In this document: positions 33,918-42,438 of the stretch, piece by piece
How the letters are laid out: each line of letters opens with the position of its first letter
Position numbering within the stretch: position 1 is the stretch's first letter
Assembly: GCF_023573145.1 (NCBI RefSeq)
Contig: NZ_CP097635.1
Coordinates: forward strand, 1 to 64,000
Reading direction: 5' to 3'
Source of the DNA: Aquincola tertiaricarbonis
Lineage (GTDB): Bacteria; Pseudomonadota; Gammaproteobacteria; Burkholderiales; Burkholderiaceae_C
DNA length: 64,000 bases
Made by a program: the position numbers and the translations under genes
The notes under the pieces: generated by a model
What the model was told of the DNA's origin: nothing
What the model saw: only the letters and a program-made list of their open reading frames with translations
Databases searched by the model: none

Positions 33918-34864
33918 GCGCCCTCCTGCAGCCCGCCCCAGGCGGTCGCGGCCATCGCGCCGCGCATCACCTCGATGAACCGCCGCAGCCGCGCCGGCTG
34001 CCAGCGACCCGGCGGATAGACCAGCCACACCGGCAGCGGCTCGGCCCGCCACTGCGGCACCAGCTGCAGCAGCCGGCCTGCGGCCAGGTCTTCGGCCATC
34101 AGCCAGGCCGAGCCCACGGCCACGCCCAGGCCTTCCAGCGCGGCACTGCGCAGCGCATACAGGCTGTCGGTGGCCATGCGCGGGCGCAGCGCCAGCGTGG
34201 CCTGCTCGCCCGTGGCCTCATGCGTCAGCGTGATGCTGTCGCGGTAGTAGGTGCGCAGCGCCAGCCAGGGCAGCTCGGCCAGTGCCTGCGCCTGCGCGGG
34301 CGGCGGCCGGCCGGCCAGCACCGAGGGCGCCGCCACCACGATGCGCGGCACCTCGGACAGGCGCAGCGCCACCACCGAGGGATCGGTGACCGCGCCCACG
34401 TGGATGGCGCAGTCGATGCCATCGGCCACGAAGTCGGGCGTGCCGTCGTGCAGCAGCCATTCCACCGACACCCGCGGCCAGCGGCGCAGGTAATCGGCCA
34501 GTGGCGCCACCAGCCGCTGCTGGCCGAAGGCATGCGGCACCACCACGCGCAGCGTGCCCTCGGGCTCGTCCACCGCGCCGCGCAGGTCGGCTTCCAGCGC
34601 CTGCCAGTCGTACAGCAGCGCACGGGCACGGTGGTAGCAGCGCTCGCCGTCTTCGGTCAGCTTCATGGTGTGGGTGGACCGCTTGAGCAGCGGCAGGCCC
34701 AACGCCCTTTCCAGCGCCTGCAGCCGGCGGCTGATGGTGGGCTGGGTGGTGCCCAGCTGCGCCGCCGCGGCCGAGAGGCTGCCCGCCTCGACGATGCGCA
34801 CGAAGGTCTGCATCAGCGCGATGCGGTCCAGCGACAAAGGCGCGGGTGATTCGGGGCTGCTCAT
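33908..34864 (-). CDS. LysR-family regulator, divergent from an MFS exporter
   Basis: 318 residues. HTH at about 15-75 (FVRIVEAGSLSAAAAQLGTTQPTISRRLQALERALG), effector domain with LRVVVPHAFGQQRL. It resembles the CrgA/AaeR-type group that often controls a neighbouring exporter. Its start codon (34864) lies inside a 25-bp palindrome and it is divergent from the MFS gene at 34962. Its stop overlaps nagR, so nagR may also be read from this promoter. Confidence 0.86.
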   Translation of the reverse strand: MSSPESPAPLSLDRIALMQTFVRIVEAGSLSAAAAQLGTTQPTISRRLQALERALGLPLLKRSTHTMKLTEDGERCYHRARALLYDWQALEADLRGAVDEPEGTLRVVVPHAFGQQRLVAPLADYLRRWPRVSVEWLLHDGTPDFVADGIDCAIHVGAVTDPSVVALRLSEVPRIVVAAPSVLAGRPPPAQAQALAELPWLALRTYYRDSITLTHEATGEQATLALRPRMATDSLYALRSAALEGLGVAVGSAWLMAEDLAAGRLLQLVPQWRAEPLPVWLVYPPGRWQPARLRRFIEVMRGAMAATAWGGLQEGAWS

Positions 34865-34882
34865 ACGCCCAATGTATGAGCA
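34858..34882. promoter_or_regulatory. 25-bp operator palindrome at the LysR start codon
   Basis: Perfect inverted repeat TGCTCATAC-N7-GTATGAGCA. The left arm contains the LysR ATG (34862-34864, minus). The position fits autoregulation and control of the divergent MFS gene 80 nt away. Confidence 0.65.
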
Positions 34883-34961
34883 ATCTACGCCTGGCGCTAC
34901 TACACGGGGATCGGGCGCCTGGCCACACTGCGGGCACCGCAGATCAACCGGCTTCTTCCTC

Positions 34962-36179
34962 ATGTCAACCATTCATGCAACGCATGCCACGCCCGCCACC
35001 CCCGCGGCCACGGCGCCCTTGTCCACCGGCCTGGTGGCCCTGCTCGCCGGCGCGGCCGGGCTCTCCGTCGCCTCGCTGTACTACAGCCAGCCGATGCTGG
35101 GCGTGCTGGGGCCGGACATCGGCGCCAGCGAGCGCGCGGTGGGCGGCATTCCCATGCTCACGCAGCTGGGCTACGCGCTGGGCATCGGCCTGCTGGCGCC
35201 GCTGGGCGACCGTTACGACCGCCGCCGCATCATCGTCATCAAGGCCGGGCTGCTGGCGCTGGCGCTGCTGGTGGCCGGTGCGGCGCCCTCGGTGGGCTGG
35301 CTGCTGGCGGCCAGCCTGGCCATCGGCCTGACGGCCACGCTGGCGCAGGACGTGGTGCCCGCCGCCGCCACGCTGGCGCCCGAGGCGCACCGCGGCAAGG
35401 TGGTGGGCACGGTGATGACGGGGCTGCTGGGCGGCATCCTGCTGTCACGCGTGGTCAGCGGCTTCGTGGCCGAGCATTTCGGCTGGCGGGTGGTGTTCAT
35501 CGCGGCGGCGCTCAGCATCGTGGCGGTGGGGGCGGCGGTGTGGCGCGGGCTGCCGCGCTTCCGGCCCACCACCCAGCTGGGCTACGGCGCCCTGCTCGGC
35601 TCGCTGGCCAAGCTGTGGCGGCGCCATCCCGCGCTGCGGCGCGCGGCCTGGGCGCAGGGCCTGCTGTCGGTGGGCTTCAGCGCCTTCTGGTCGACGCTGG
35701 CGGTGATGCTGCATGGCGCGCCCTTCCACCTGGGCAGCGCCGCGGCCGGTGCTTTCGGCCTGGCGGGGGCGGCGGGTGCGCTGGCCGCGCCGCTGGCCGG
35801 CCGGCTGGCCGATCGTTCGGGCCCGGCGCACGTCACCCGGCTGGGTGCGGGGCTGGTGTCGGTCTCGTTCGCGTCGATGGCACTGCTGCCGCTGCTGCCG
35901 CCGGCTGCGCAGCTGTGGGCCCTGGGCCTGGCCGCGCTGGGCTTCGACCTGGGCATACAGGCCACGCTGGTGGCGCACCAGACCATCGTCTACGGCATCG
36001 AGCCCGGCGCCCGCAGCCGCCTGAACGCCGTGCTGTTCGTCGGCGTGTTCGTGGGCATGGCCGCCGGTGCGGCGCTGGGCAGCCTGGCGCTGGCGCAATG
36101 GGGCTGGGCCGGTGTCACGGCGCTGGCCACGGCCAGCGGTCTGACCGCGCTGTCGGTGCGGTGGCGCACGCCGGATTGA
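34962..36179 (+). CDS. MFS transporter, drug/metabolite efflux type
   Basis: 405 residues, 12 helices. LYYSQPMLGVLGPDIGASE at helix 1-loop, APLGDRYDRRRIIVIK between helices 2 and 3, and GVFVGMAAGAALGSLALAQWGW at the end. Such MFS proteins paired with a LysR gene export small organic compounds. ATG at 34962 chosen; the frame extends upstream to 34665 inside the LysR gene on the other strand. It lies beyond the salicylate operon and may protect against aromatic acids, but this is a guess. Confidence 0.85.
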   Translation: MSTIHATHATPATPAATAPLSTGLVALLAGAAGLSVASLYYSQPMLGVLGPDIGASERAVGGIPMLTQLGYALGIGLLAPLGDRYDRRRIIVIKAGLLALALLVAGAAPSVGWLLAASLAIGLTATLAQDVVPAAATLAPEAHRGKVVGTVMTGLLGGILLSRVVSGFVAEHFGWRVVFIAAALSIVAVGAAVWRGLPRFRPTTQLGYGALLGSLAKLWRRHPALRRAAWAQGLLSVGFSAFWSTLAVMLHGAPFHLGSAAAGAFGLAGAAGALAAPLAGRLADRSGPAHVTRLGAGLVSVSFASMALLPLLPPAAQLWALGLAALGFDLGIQATLVAHQTIVYGIEPGARSRLNAVLFVGVFVGMAAGAALGSLALAQWGWAGVTALATASGLTALSVRWRTPD

Positions 36180-36240
36180 GGCGCGATGACCCTTTCGGCG
36201 GCCAGGGGTGAGAATCGCGCCCAAGCTGCCGGACGTAACC

Positions 36241-37932
36241 ATGAGCAACAAAAACCATCACAAGGCCTGGATCGCTGCCTCCCTCACCGGCGCGTTGGCC
36301 TTGATGGCCAGCGTCTGGTGGGCCCAACGCAGCTTCGGCGACGGCTTCCTGCCGCACGGCTTCTGCCTGACCTGGATACCCGGCCTGCTGTGGCTGCACG
36401 TGGCCAGCGACACGCTGATCGCACTGGCCTACCTGTCCATCCCGATCACGTTGCTGTACTTCGTGCGGCGGCGGCCCGACCTGCCCTTCGGGCCGATGTA
36501 CCTGCTGTTCGGCGCCTTCATCGTGGCCTGCGGCATCACCCACCTGATGGATGTGTGGACGCTGTGGAACCCCGACTACTGGCTGGCCGGTGGCATCAAG
36601 GCCGTGACGGCCGCCGTGTCGGTGACCACGGCCTTCGCGCTGGTGGCGGCGCTGCCGCGGGCACTGACGCTGCCTTCGGTGCAGCAGCTGGAAAAGGCCA
36701 AGGCCGCCCTGGAAGACGAGGTGCGCGCCCGCTGCCAGGCCGAGGCCGAGCTGCGCCGCATCCAGGCCGAGCTGGAGCAGCGCGTGGCCCAGCGCACCGC
36801 CGCGCTGGCCGAGGCCACCGCGCTGCTGGACGGCCTGTTCGACGCGGTGCCCACCGGCATCGCCGTGTTCGACGACGCCGACCGCTACGTGCGCGTGAAC
36901 CCGGCGCTGGGCCGCATCAATGGCGCGCCCACCGCCGACCATGCCGGCCGCAGCCTGGCCGACATGGTGCCCACGCTGGCCGACGAGGTCGGCGGCCACC
37001 TGGCCACGGTGCGCCGCACAGGCCAGCCCTTGCTGGGGCTGGAGGTCAGCGGCCATGTGCCCGGCCGGGCCGGGCTGAGCAGCTATGCGGTGAGCTACTT
37101 TCCGGTGGCCGGCGCGGGCGGCACGGTGCATGTGGGCGCCATCTGCGAAGACATCACCGAACGCCGCGCCGCCGAAGCCGAGCGCGTGCACCTGCTGCAA
37201 GAGGCGCAGGAGGCCAACCGCCTGAAGGGCGAGTTCGTGGCCCATGTGTCGCACGAGTTGCGCACGCCGCTGCAGGCGCTGCTGTCGTGGGTGGGTCTGC
37301 TCAAGAGCGGCAAGCTCGATGCCAAGGCCACGGCCCGCGCCTTCGAGCGGCTGGAGCACAACGTGCAGCTGCAGTCACGCATGATCGCCGAGCTGCTGGG
37401 CGCTGCGCGCAGCCCCGGCCTGGACGTGGCCGAGGCGGCCCGTGTGGCAGGCGCCCAGGCCAGTGCCACGCCCCCGACTCTGGCGGCCAACTCGACCACC
37501 ATGGCGGCCACACCGGCCCGCCCGACGGCCGAGAGCAACGACCAGCCGCTGCTCGACCTGCGCATCCTGTACGTGGAAGACGAACCCGACGTGGCCGAGG
37601 CCACGGCGCAGGCCCTGGGGGCGCTGGGCGCCCGGGTGGCGCTGGCGCCTGCGCCCGACGCCGCGGCCGAGCTGCTGCGCAGCGCCGCCTTCGATGTGCT
37701 GGTGAGCGACCTGCGGCTGGCCGACGGCGCCACCGGCTTCGACGTGCTGGAACGCGTGCGCCAGCTGGACCGCCGGCTGCCGGCGATCGCCTTGTCGGCC
37801 TACGGCAGCGAGCGCGACCTGGCCGCCACCAGCCAGGCCGGCTTCGTGCACCACCTGGTCAAACCGGTGGATGCGCAGACCCTGGCCAGCGCGGTGCTCA
37901 AGGTGCTGCAGGGCCGGGCTGCGGCCGGTTGA
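36241..37932 (+). CDS. Ethylene-receptor-like hybrid histidine kinase lacking the ATPase domain
   Basis: 563 residues. Residues 36-135 are a multi-helix membrane domain strongly like the plant ethylene receptor: SDTLIALAYLSIP (57-68) and FGAFIVACGITHLMDVW, with Cys97 and His101 in the C-x3-H positions of the ETR1 copper ligands. Next come a coiled coil (145-195), a PAS domain (about 196-308) and a HisKA with His338 (SHELRTP). The HATPase_c domain should follow but is absent: only about 50 residues, Ala/Thr/Pro-rich, link to a receiver (439-555; acidic pair ED446-447, Asp490, Lys541). Start ATG 36241; a GTG at 36208 is the alternative. Without HATPase it cannot autophosphorylate by itself. Confidence 0.85.
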   Translation: MSNKNHHKAWIAASLTGALALMASVWWAQRSFGDGFLPHGFCLTWIPGLLWLHVASDTLIALAYLSIPITLLYFVRRRPDLPFGPMYLLFGAFIVACGITHLMDVWTLWNPDYWLAGGIKAVTAAVSVTTAFALVAALPRALTLPSVQQLEKAKAALEDEVRARCQAEAELRRIQAELEQRVAQRTAALAEATALLDGLFDAVPTGIAVFDDADRYVRVNPALGRINGAPTADHAGRSLADMVPTLADEVGGHLATVRRTGQPLLGLEVSGHVPGRAGLSSYAVSYFPVAGAGGTVHVGAICEDITERRAAEAERVHLLQEAQEANRLKGEFVAHVSHELRTPLQALLSWVGLLKSGKLDAKATARAFERLEHNVQLQSRMIAELLGAARSPGLDVAEAARVAGAQASATPPTLAANSTTMAATPARPTAESNDQPLLDLRILYVEDEPDVAEATAQALGALGARVALAPAPDAAAELLRSAAFDVLVSDLRLADGATGFDVLERVRQLDRRLPAIALSAYGSERDLAATSQAGFVHHLVKPVDAQTLASAVLKVLQGRAAAG

Positions 37933-37966
37933 TACCCTCCTTGTTCAACTTCAGGAAGTGAGCCCC

Positions 37967-38572
37967 ATGGAACTCATCGGCATGCTCGATTCGCCTTATG
38001 TCCGCCGCGTGGCGGTGGCGCTGCAGCAGCTGGACCTGCCTTTCACGCACCAGTCGATCTCGGTGTTCCGCGGCATCGACCAGTTCCGCCAGATCAACCC
38101 GGTGGTGAAGGCGCCCACGCTGTTATGCGACGACGGCACGGTGCTGATGGACTCCACCTTGATCCTGCTGTACGCCGAAGGCCTGGCCGGCCGCCGCCTG
38201 CAGCCGGGTGATGCTCCATCGCTGCGGCTGACCGGCTTGGCGCTGGCCGCCTGCGAGAAAAGCGTGCAGATCGTCTACGAGCACCATGTGCGCCCGGCCG
38301 ACAAGCGCCACGAGCCCTGGCTGGCCCGCGTGACTGAGCAGATGACCACCGCCTACCGCCTGCTGGACAGCGAACTGGCCGGCCGCCCGCCGCAGCTGGA
38401 CGATGCCGGCATCACCGCCGCGGTGGTGTGGTTCTTCAGCCAGCAGATGCACCCCGAGCTGCTGCCCGCGGCCGAACACCCCCACCTCAGCGCGCTCTCC
38501 GCCTGGGCCGAGCAGCAGCCGGCGCTGCGGGCGGCGGCGCATGGGGAGGGGGTGTATCCGACGGCGGGTTGA
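37967..38572 (+). CDS. Glutathione S-transferase-like protein
   Basis: 201 residues. Thioredoxin-like N-domain: LIGMLDSPYVRRVAVAL with Ser/Tyr at the active site, then NPVVKAPTLL (cis-Pro) and VLMDSTLILLYAE. A helical C-domain follows. A cytoplasmic GST-family protein, substrate unknown. It begins 34 nt after the kinase and ends 3 nt before the GNAT gene; GGAAGTGAG precedes the ATG at 37967. Confidence 0.85.
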   Translation: MELIGMLDSPYVRRVAVALQQLDLPFTHQSISVFRGIDQFRQINPVVKAPTLLCDDGTVLMDSTLILLYAEGLAGRRLQPGDAPSLRLTGLALAACEKSVQIVYEHHVRPADKRHEPWLARVTEQMTTAYRLLDSELAGRPPQLDDAGITAAVVWFFSQQMHPELLPAAEHPHLSALSAWAEQQPALRAAAHGEGVYPTAG

Positions 38573-38575
38573 CAG

Positions 38576-39391
38576 ATGCTCTCCGGGCCAGCCCGCCGGT
38601 TCCAGGCCGTGCAAGCCGGTGAGCTGCTCGGCCTGCTGCCCGAGACCGTTCATGCGGTGTTCGCCCGGCATGTGGCGGCCAAGGCCCCTTCTTCCACAGC
38701 CCTCTGGTGCGCCGAGACAGGTGAATGGGCGCTCGGCGGCTCGCTGTCCGGTTTGCCTGAAGTGCCGGATCTGTGGGCGTTGGTGCGTCACCCATCGCGG
38801 CTTGCGACGCTGGCCGAAGAACTTGGCCAGCGAGATGCCAACGACGGCGTCGCGCTGGTGCAGCCGTTCAGCGAGGCCATGGTGAGCGCGCCGGCCATCG
38901 ACAGGCACTACGTCCGCACCGCGCCACGAGCGCGGGACCACAGCACACAGGGCGTACGTCCGCTTTGCATGGAGGACTTCGAGACACAGGTGCTGCACGA
39001 GGAAATCGGCGCGCTGCTCGGCCGTCCGCAGTTGCTGATCGAGGACTTCGGCGGGCTGTCCCAGTTCATGGTCTGCGAAGTGGGTGGCATGGTCGTCGCC
39101 GTGGCGGATGCGGTGGTTCAGCACGGCCCGCACGCGGCCATCCAGCAGGTGTACACGGCGCGGGCCTTCAGGCGCCGGGGCATCTCCAGTGCGCTGGTGG
39201 CCCGGCTCGGCGACCAGATCACGGCACAGGGCCGAGTGGCCCTGTATGTGTGCGATGCCAGCAACCAGGCGTCGAGCGCCACGGCTGAACGAGCCGGATT
39301 CAACTTCGCCGCCAGCCTCCCTTGCTTTCCCAGTGGCTTGCAGGCAGCTCAGCCACCCGGGTGGGCGTCCAGCGCCGCCTGCAAGCACTGA
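38576..39391 (+). CDS. GNAT-family acetyltransferase
   Basis: 271 residues. The acetyl-CoA site is visible: VYTARAFRRRGISSALVARL (R-x2-G-x-S form), followed by LYVCDASNQASSATAERAGF. The N-terminal 120 residues have no clear match. Acts on a small molecule or protein N-terminus. It overlaps the convergent CMD gene by 43 nt at the 3' end, with both reading frames plausible to their stops. Confidence 0.78.
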   Translation: MLSGPARRFQAVQAGELLGLLPETVHAVFARHVAAKAPSSTALWCAETGEWALGGSLSGLPEVPDLWALVRHPSRLATLAEELGQRDANDGVALVQPFSEAMVSAPAIDRHYVRTAPRARDHSTQGVRPLCMEDFETQVLHEEIGALLGRPQLLIEDFGGLSQFMVCEVGGMVVAVADAVVQHGPHAAIQQVYTARAFRRRGISSALVARLGDQITAQGRVALYVCDASNQASSATAERAGFNFAASLPCFPSGLQAAQPPGWASSAACKH

Positions 39392-40074
39392 CCGGCGTCG
39401 GTTTGCCCCGCATCGGCCAGCGTGGCCGCTAGCTGCTTCAACTGCGCGATGGTCAGCCCGACGTTCAGGCTGATGCGGATGTGCGCCTGCAGTTGCGAGG
39501 CCACGCCCGTCAGGGCCGACAGCGCGGCCACGGTGGCCAGCTCGCGCTGGCGCCAGTCCAGGTTGTCGCGCGCGAAGATGTCGCCGAAAAGATGGGTCTT
39601 CAAGTACTGGTCGACGGCAGGCGCGAATTCGAACAGCGGCCCCCTCACCGGTGCGCCCGTCAAACGCGTCTGGTTGGCTGTGCCCACCGCCAGCATCTGC
39701 TCAGGCGGTGGCAAGGGACCAGGGGCGCGGCCCTGCGCATCGGCAACACCGCGCTGCCGGCGCGCTTCCAGCACCTTCATGAACTCGGCCAGCGCATTCA
39801 GGCTGCGCGGAAAGCCGGCATAGGCGTACAGCTGCACCAGCACTTCCTTGATCTCGTTGACCGTCAGGCCGGCGTCCAGGCCCTGGTCGAGCGCGGCTGA
39901 CAGGCGGCCCATGTCGCCAGCGGCGGTGGCCGCGGCGATGGGGCCGATGGCCAGTTGCGGGTCGGTCAGCAGCGGATCGGCCATGGCGGCGGTGCAGGCC
40001 ACGCCCACCGCCATGCCCAGCAGGGCGCGGCGGCTGCAGCAGGCCGGGGCTTCAGCGTCCGAGGTACTGTGCAT
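39349..40074 (-). CDS. Exported carboxymuconolactone-decarboxylase-like protein
   Basis: 241 residues. The N-terminus [20 protein letters not shown] resembles a Tat or Sec signal. Two CMD-like repeats follow (50-100 and 170-235); the second contains [20 protein letters not shown] and an [12 protein letters not shown] helix. The family is broad (decarboxylases, AhpD-like); the Cys pair of AhpD is missing. It overlaps the upstream cupin gene by 23 nt, and both are exported, so they may act together. Target of the divergent LysR gene. Confidence 0.78.
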   Translation of the reverse strand: MHSTSDAEAPACCSRRALLGMAVGVACTAAMADPLLTDPQLAIGPIAAATAAGDMGRLSAALDQGLDAGLTVNEIKEVLVQLYAYAGFPRSLNALAEFMKVLEARRQRGVADAQGRAPGPLPPPEQMLAVGTANQTRLTGAPVRGPLFEFAPAVDQYLKTHLFGDIFARDNLDWRQRELATVAALSALTGVASQLQAHIRISLNVGLTIAQLKQLAATLADAGQTDAGQCLQAALDAHPGG

Positions 40075-40528
40075 CGCTCACCTTCTCCAGCCAGTCCACG
40101 GCCTTGCCGGCCACCACGCCGGTGATGGCGATGTGCGTCATCGCGCTGCCGGGCGCGGCGCCATGCCAGTGCTTGACGCCGGGCGGGCACCAGACCACGT
40201 CGCCGGCACGTATCTGCTGGATGGGCTTGCCCCATTCCTGCGTCAGCCCCACGCCCTCGGTGACGATGAGCTGCTGGCCGGCCGGGTGGGTGTGCCAGGC
40301 CGAGCGCGCACCGGGCTGGAACTGCACGATGCCACCCGACGCATTCATGGCGGGCGTGGCCGCAAAAGCCAGCGTCACCCGCACCGCGCCGGTGAAGGTC
40401 TCGGCGGGTCCGTCCATCGTGGTCAGCTCCTGGGCCAGGCTGATCTTCTGGCCCGCGGGCGCCGGCTCGGCCGAGGCACCGTGGGCGATGGCTGCACAGG
40501 TGAGGCAGCCCATGAGGCGCTTGAACAT
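40052..40528 (-). CDS. Exported cupin-domain protein
   Basis: 158 residues, signal peptide ending ASAEP. Single cupin: [20 protein letters not shown] gives the G(X)5HXH motif and [10 protein letters not shown] the second metal His. Small exported cupins with a partner CMD protein are common in Proteobacteria, and some resemble bacterial (R)-hydroxynitrile lyases. Substrate unknown. It is the first gene after the divergent promoter shared with the LysR gene at 40637. Confidence 0.82.
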   Translation of the reverse strand: MFKRLMGCLTCAAIAHGASAEPAPAGQKISLAQELTTMDGPAETFTGAVRVTLAFAATPAMNASGGIVQFQPGARSAWHTHPAGQQLIVTEGVGLTQEWGKPIQQIRAGDVVWCPPGVKHWHGAAPGSAMTHIAITGVVAGKAVDWLEKVSDAQYLGR

Positions 40529-40636
40529 TGAACCGTCCTTTCAGCTGGTGCGATGAACTATAGGAAGGCCGGTCCTGTGTGAGAAGACGCCTAAACTGAA
40601 CAAATTCGTGCGCCACATTCACCAATCCAGCCGCCC

Positions 40637-41533
40637 ATGCCACGCACCCCGCTCGCCGACCTGCAGGCCTTCGTCACCGTGGCGCGAACCCGCAGCTTCA
40701 CCCGCGCGGCTGCGCAGCTGGATGTCTCGCGATCGGCGCTGAGCCATGCGATCACCGGCCTGGAGGCCCGGCTCGGCCTGCGGCTGCTCACCCGCACCAC
40801 CCGCAGCGTCTCGGTCACCGAGGCGGGTGAGCGGCTGCTGCAGGTGCTGGCGCCCCGCTTCGAAGACATCGACGCCGAACTGGACCAGCTGACCGCGGCA
40901 CGCGACACGCCGGCCGGCACCGTGCGCATCACCTCCCACGACCACGCGATACGCACCGTGCTGTGGCCGCGGCTGCTGCCACTGATGCGGCAATACCCCG
41001 ACGTGCAGATCGAACTGAGCGTGGACTACGCGCTCACCGACATCGCTGCCCAGCGCTTCGATGCCGGGGTGCGCCTGGGCAACCGGGTGGACAAGGACAT
41101 GATCGCGGTGCGCATCTCGCCCGACTTCCGCATGGCGGTGGCCGCGTCGCCGGGCTACCTGCAGGGCCGCAGCCGGCCCCGCACACCGCGCGACCTGACC
41201 GAGCACGCCTGCATCAACCTGCGGCTGCCCACGCACGGCAACCTCTATGCGTGGGAGTTCGAGAAGCGCGGCAGGCAGTTGCAGGTGAAGGTGGGTGGCC
41301 AGGTGGTGCTGAACAACACCCTGCTGATGCTGCAGGCGGCGCTGGACGACCGCGGCCTGTGCTACGTGCCCGAGGACCTGATACAGCCCTACGTGCAAGC
41401 CGGCCTGCTGCAACCGGTGCTGGAAGACTGGTGGCCGCGCCAGGCCGGCTACCACCTGTACTACCCGTCACGCCGGCAGCAGTCGCCCGCGCTGGCGCTG
41501 GTGATCGAGGCGCTGCGGCTGCGGGGGGCCTGA
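40637..41533 (+). CDS. LysR-family regulator (cupin-CMD locus)
   Basis: 298 residues. HTH: LQAFVTVARTRSFTRAAAQLDVSRSALSHAITGLEARLGLRLLTRTTRSV. The effector domain is of the AaeR/DmlR group with RFDAGVRLGNRVDKDMIAVRI. It is divergent from the exported cupin gene by 108 nt, so it probably controls it. Convergent with soxZ; a hairpin with 8-bp arms spans both stop codons. Confidence 0.88.
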   Translation: MPRTPLADLQAFVTVARTRSFTRAAAQLDVSRSALSHAITGLEARLGLRLLTRTTRSVSVTEAGERLLQVLAPRFEDIDAELDQLTAARDTPAGTVRITSHDHAIRTVLWPRLLPLMRQYPDVQIELSVDYALTDIAAQRFDAGVRLGNRVDKDMIAVRISPDFRMAVAASPGYLQGRSRPRTPRDLTEHACINLRLPTHGNLYAWEFEKRGRQLQVKVGGQVVLNNTLLMLQAALDDRGLCYVPEDLIQPYVQAGLLQPVLEDWWPRQAGYHLYYPSRRQQSPALALVIEALRLRGA

Positions 41534-41561
41534 GCCCCGCAACCGATCAGGCGCTCAGGCC
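41527..41561. terminator. Hairpin spanning convergent stops of LysR and soxZ
   Basis: GGCCTGAG, 19-nt loop, CTCAGGCC. Both stop codons lie in the arms (LysR TGA at 41531-41533, soxZ TGA at 41555-41557 on minus). It may be a bidirectional terminator, though no T-runs flank it. Confidence 0.4.
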
Positions 41562-41869
41562 ACCACGCCTTCGCCCGTGCCGCGCCGGCCGCGGTTGTCC
41601 AGCCACGCCACCTGAAGCCGGTCGCCAGGCTGCACGTCGCGCAGCGTGAACTGCAGGCTGGGGTTCTTCGATACCGCGGTGCCCCACTGCGCCTGCAGCA
41701 CCGGCTGGCCGGCCAGCGTCACCACCACCTCGGTGATGTACCAGGCCGGCACGCGCTGGCCGCTCGCGTCCTGGCGCAGGCCCGTTTCCATCTCGTGCGC
41801 CATCAGCAGCCGCACCACCGCGCGGCCATCGGCGGTGGCGCGGGCACGCACCAGCACCGCATCAGCCAT
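41555..41869 (-). CDS. soxZ: SoxZ sulfur-carrier subunit
   Basis: 104 residues, immunoglobulin-like fold: VRLLMAHEMETGLRQDASGQ, PAWYITEVVVTLAG, and SKNPSLQFTLRDVQPGDRLQVAWLDNRG. SoxZ pairs with SoxY to carry sulfane sulfur during thiosulfate oxidation in the periplasm. ATG at 41869 with AGGGA upstream. 18 nt after soxY. The other sox genes (XAB, CD) are not in this window. Confidence 0.88.
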   Translation of the reverse strand: MADAVLVRARATADGRAVVRLLMAHEMETGLRQDASGQRVPAWYITEVVVTLAGQPVLQAQWGTAVSKNPSLQFTLRDVQPGDRLQVAWLDNRGRRGTGEGVVA

Positions 41870-41887
41870 GGCCACATCCCTGGCGCT

Positions 41888-42397
41888 TCATGCGCAGCCC
41901 CCCAGCACCACGGTGCAGCGGTGGCGGGCATACCGCACCCGGCCATCGGCCAGCCAGGCCACCGCATAGACATCGGTCGATTCAGCCATCTTCACCCGCA
42001 GGCTGAAGTCGGGCTCCACGCGCGGGCCGGGCTCGAACAGCGCGCACAGCATCGCCGGGTTGCGCTCGATCAGCAGCGCCAGCCGCGTGACGCCGGGCAG
42101 CGTGCTGGCCAGCCGCACCGGCACCACGGCGCCGTTTTCGGCCACGTCGGGCACCTCCAGCTGCACGCCTTCATCGAGCCGCGGCGCGGCGCTGCCCAGG
42201 GCCCGCATCACCGCCGCCAGCGAGCGACCATGGAATGCAGGGCGCGCATCCACCGGCGCTGCCTCCGTGCCCTGCGCGCTCAGGCCGGCCGGCAGCAGGC
42301 CCAGGCCCGCCAGCCAGCCGGCCAGCCGCAGCGACTGCTGCACCGACTGCAGCAGCAGCACGCGGCGCGGAGGAGGCGTTGGCACAAGCGGGGGCAT
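41888..42397 (-). CDS. soxY: SoxY sulfur-carrier protein
   Basis: 169 residues. Hydrophobic export signal (20-42), then a SoxY domain ending in RHRCTVVLGGCA. The family ends GGCGG, with the Cys carrying the sulfur; here the Cys is kept but the last residues are changed to Ala and the chain is one residue shorter. It may use a sulfur donor without the full Sox system. Forms a two-gene operon with soxZ. Confidence 0.85.
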   Translation of the reverse strand: MPPLVPTPPPRRVLLLQSVQQSLRLAGWLAGLGLLPAGLSAQGTEAAPVDARPAFHGRSLAAVMRALGSAAPRLDEGVQLEVPDVAENGAVVPVRLASTLPGVTRLALLIERNPAMLCALFEPGPRVEPDFSLRVKMAESTDVYAVAWLADGRVRYARHRCTVVLGGCA

Positions 42398-42438
42398 GGG
42401 CCGATGCTAAGCCCGTCCGTCAACCGCCCCACCCTCGA

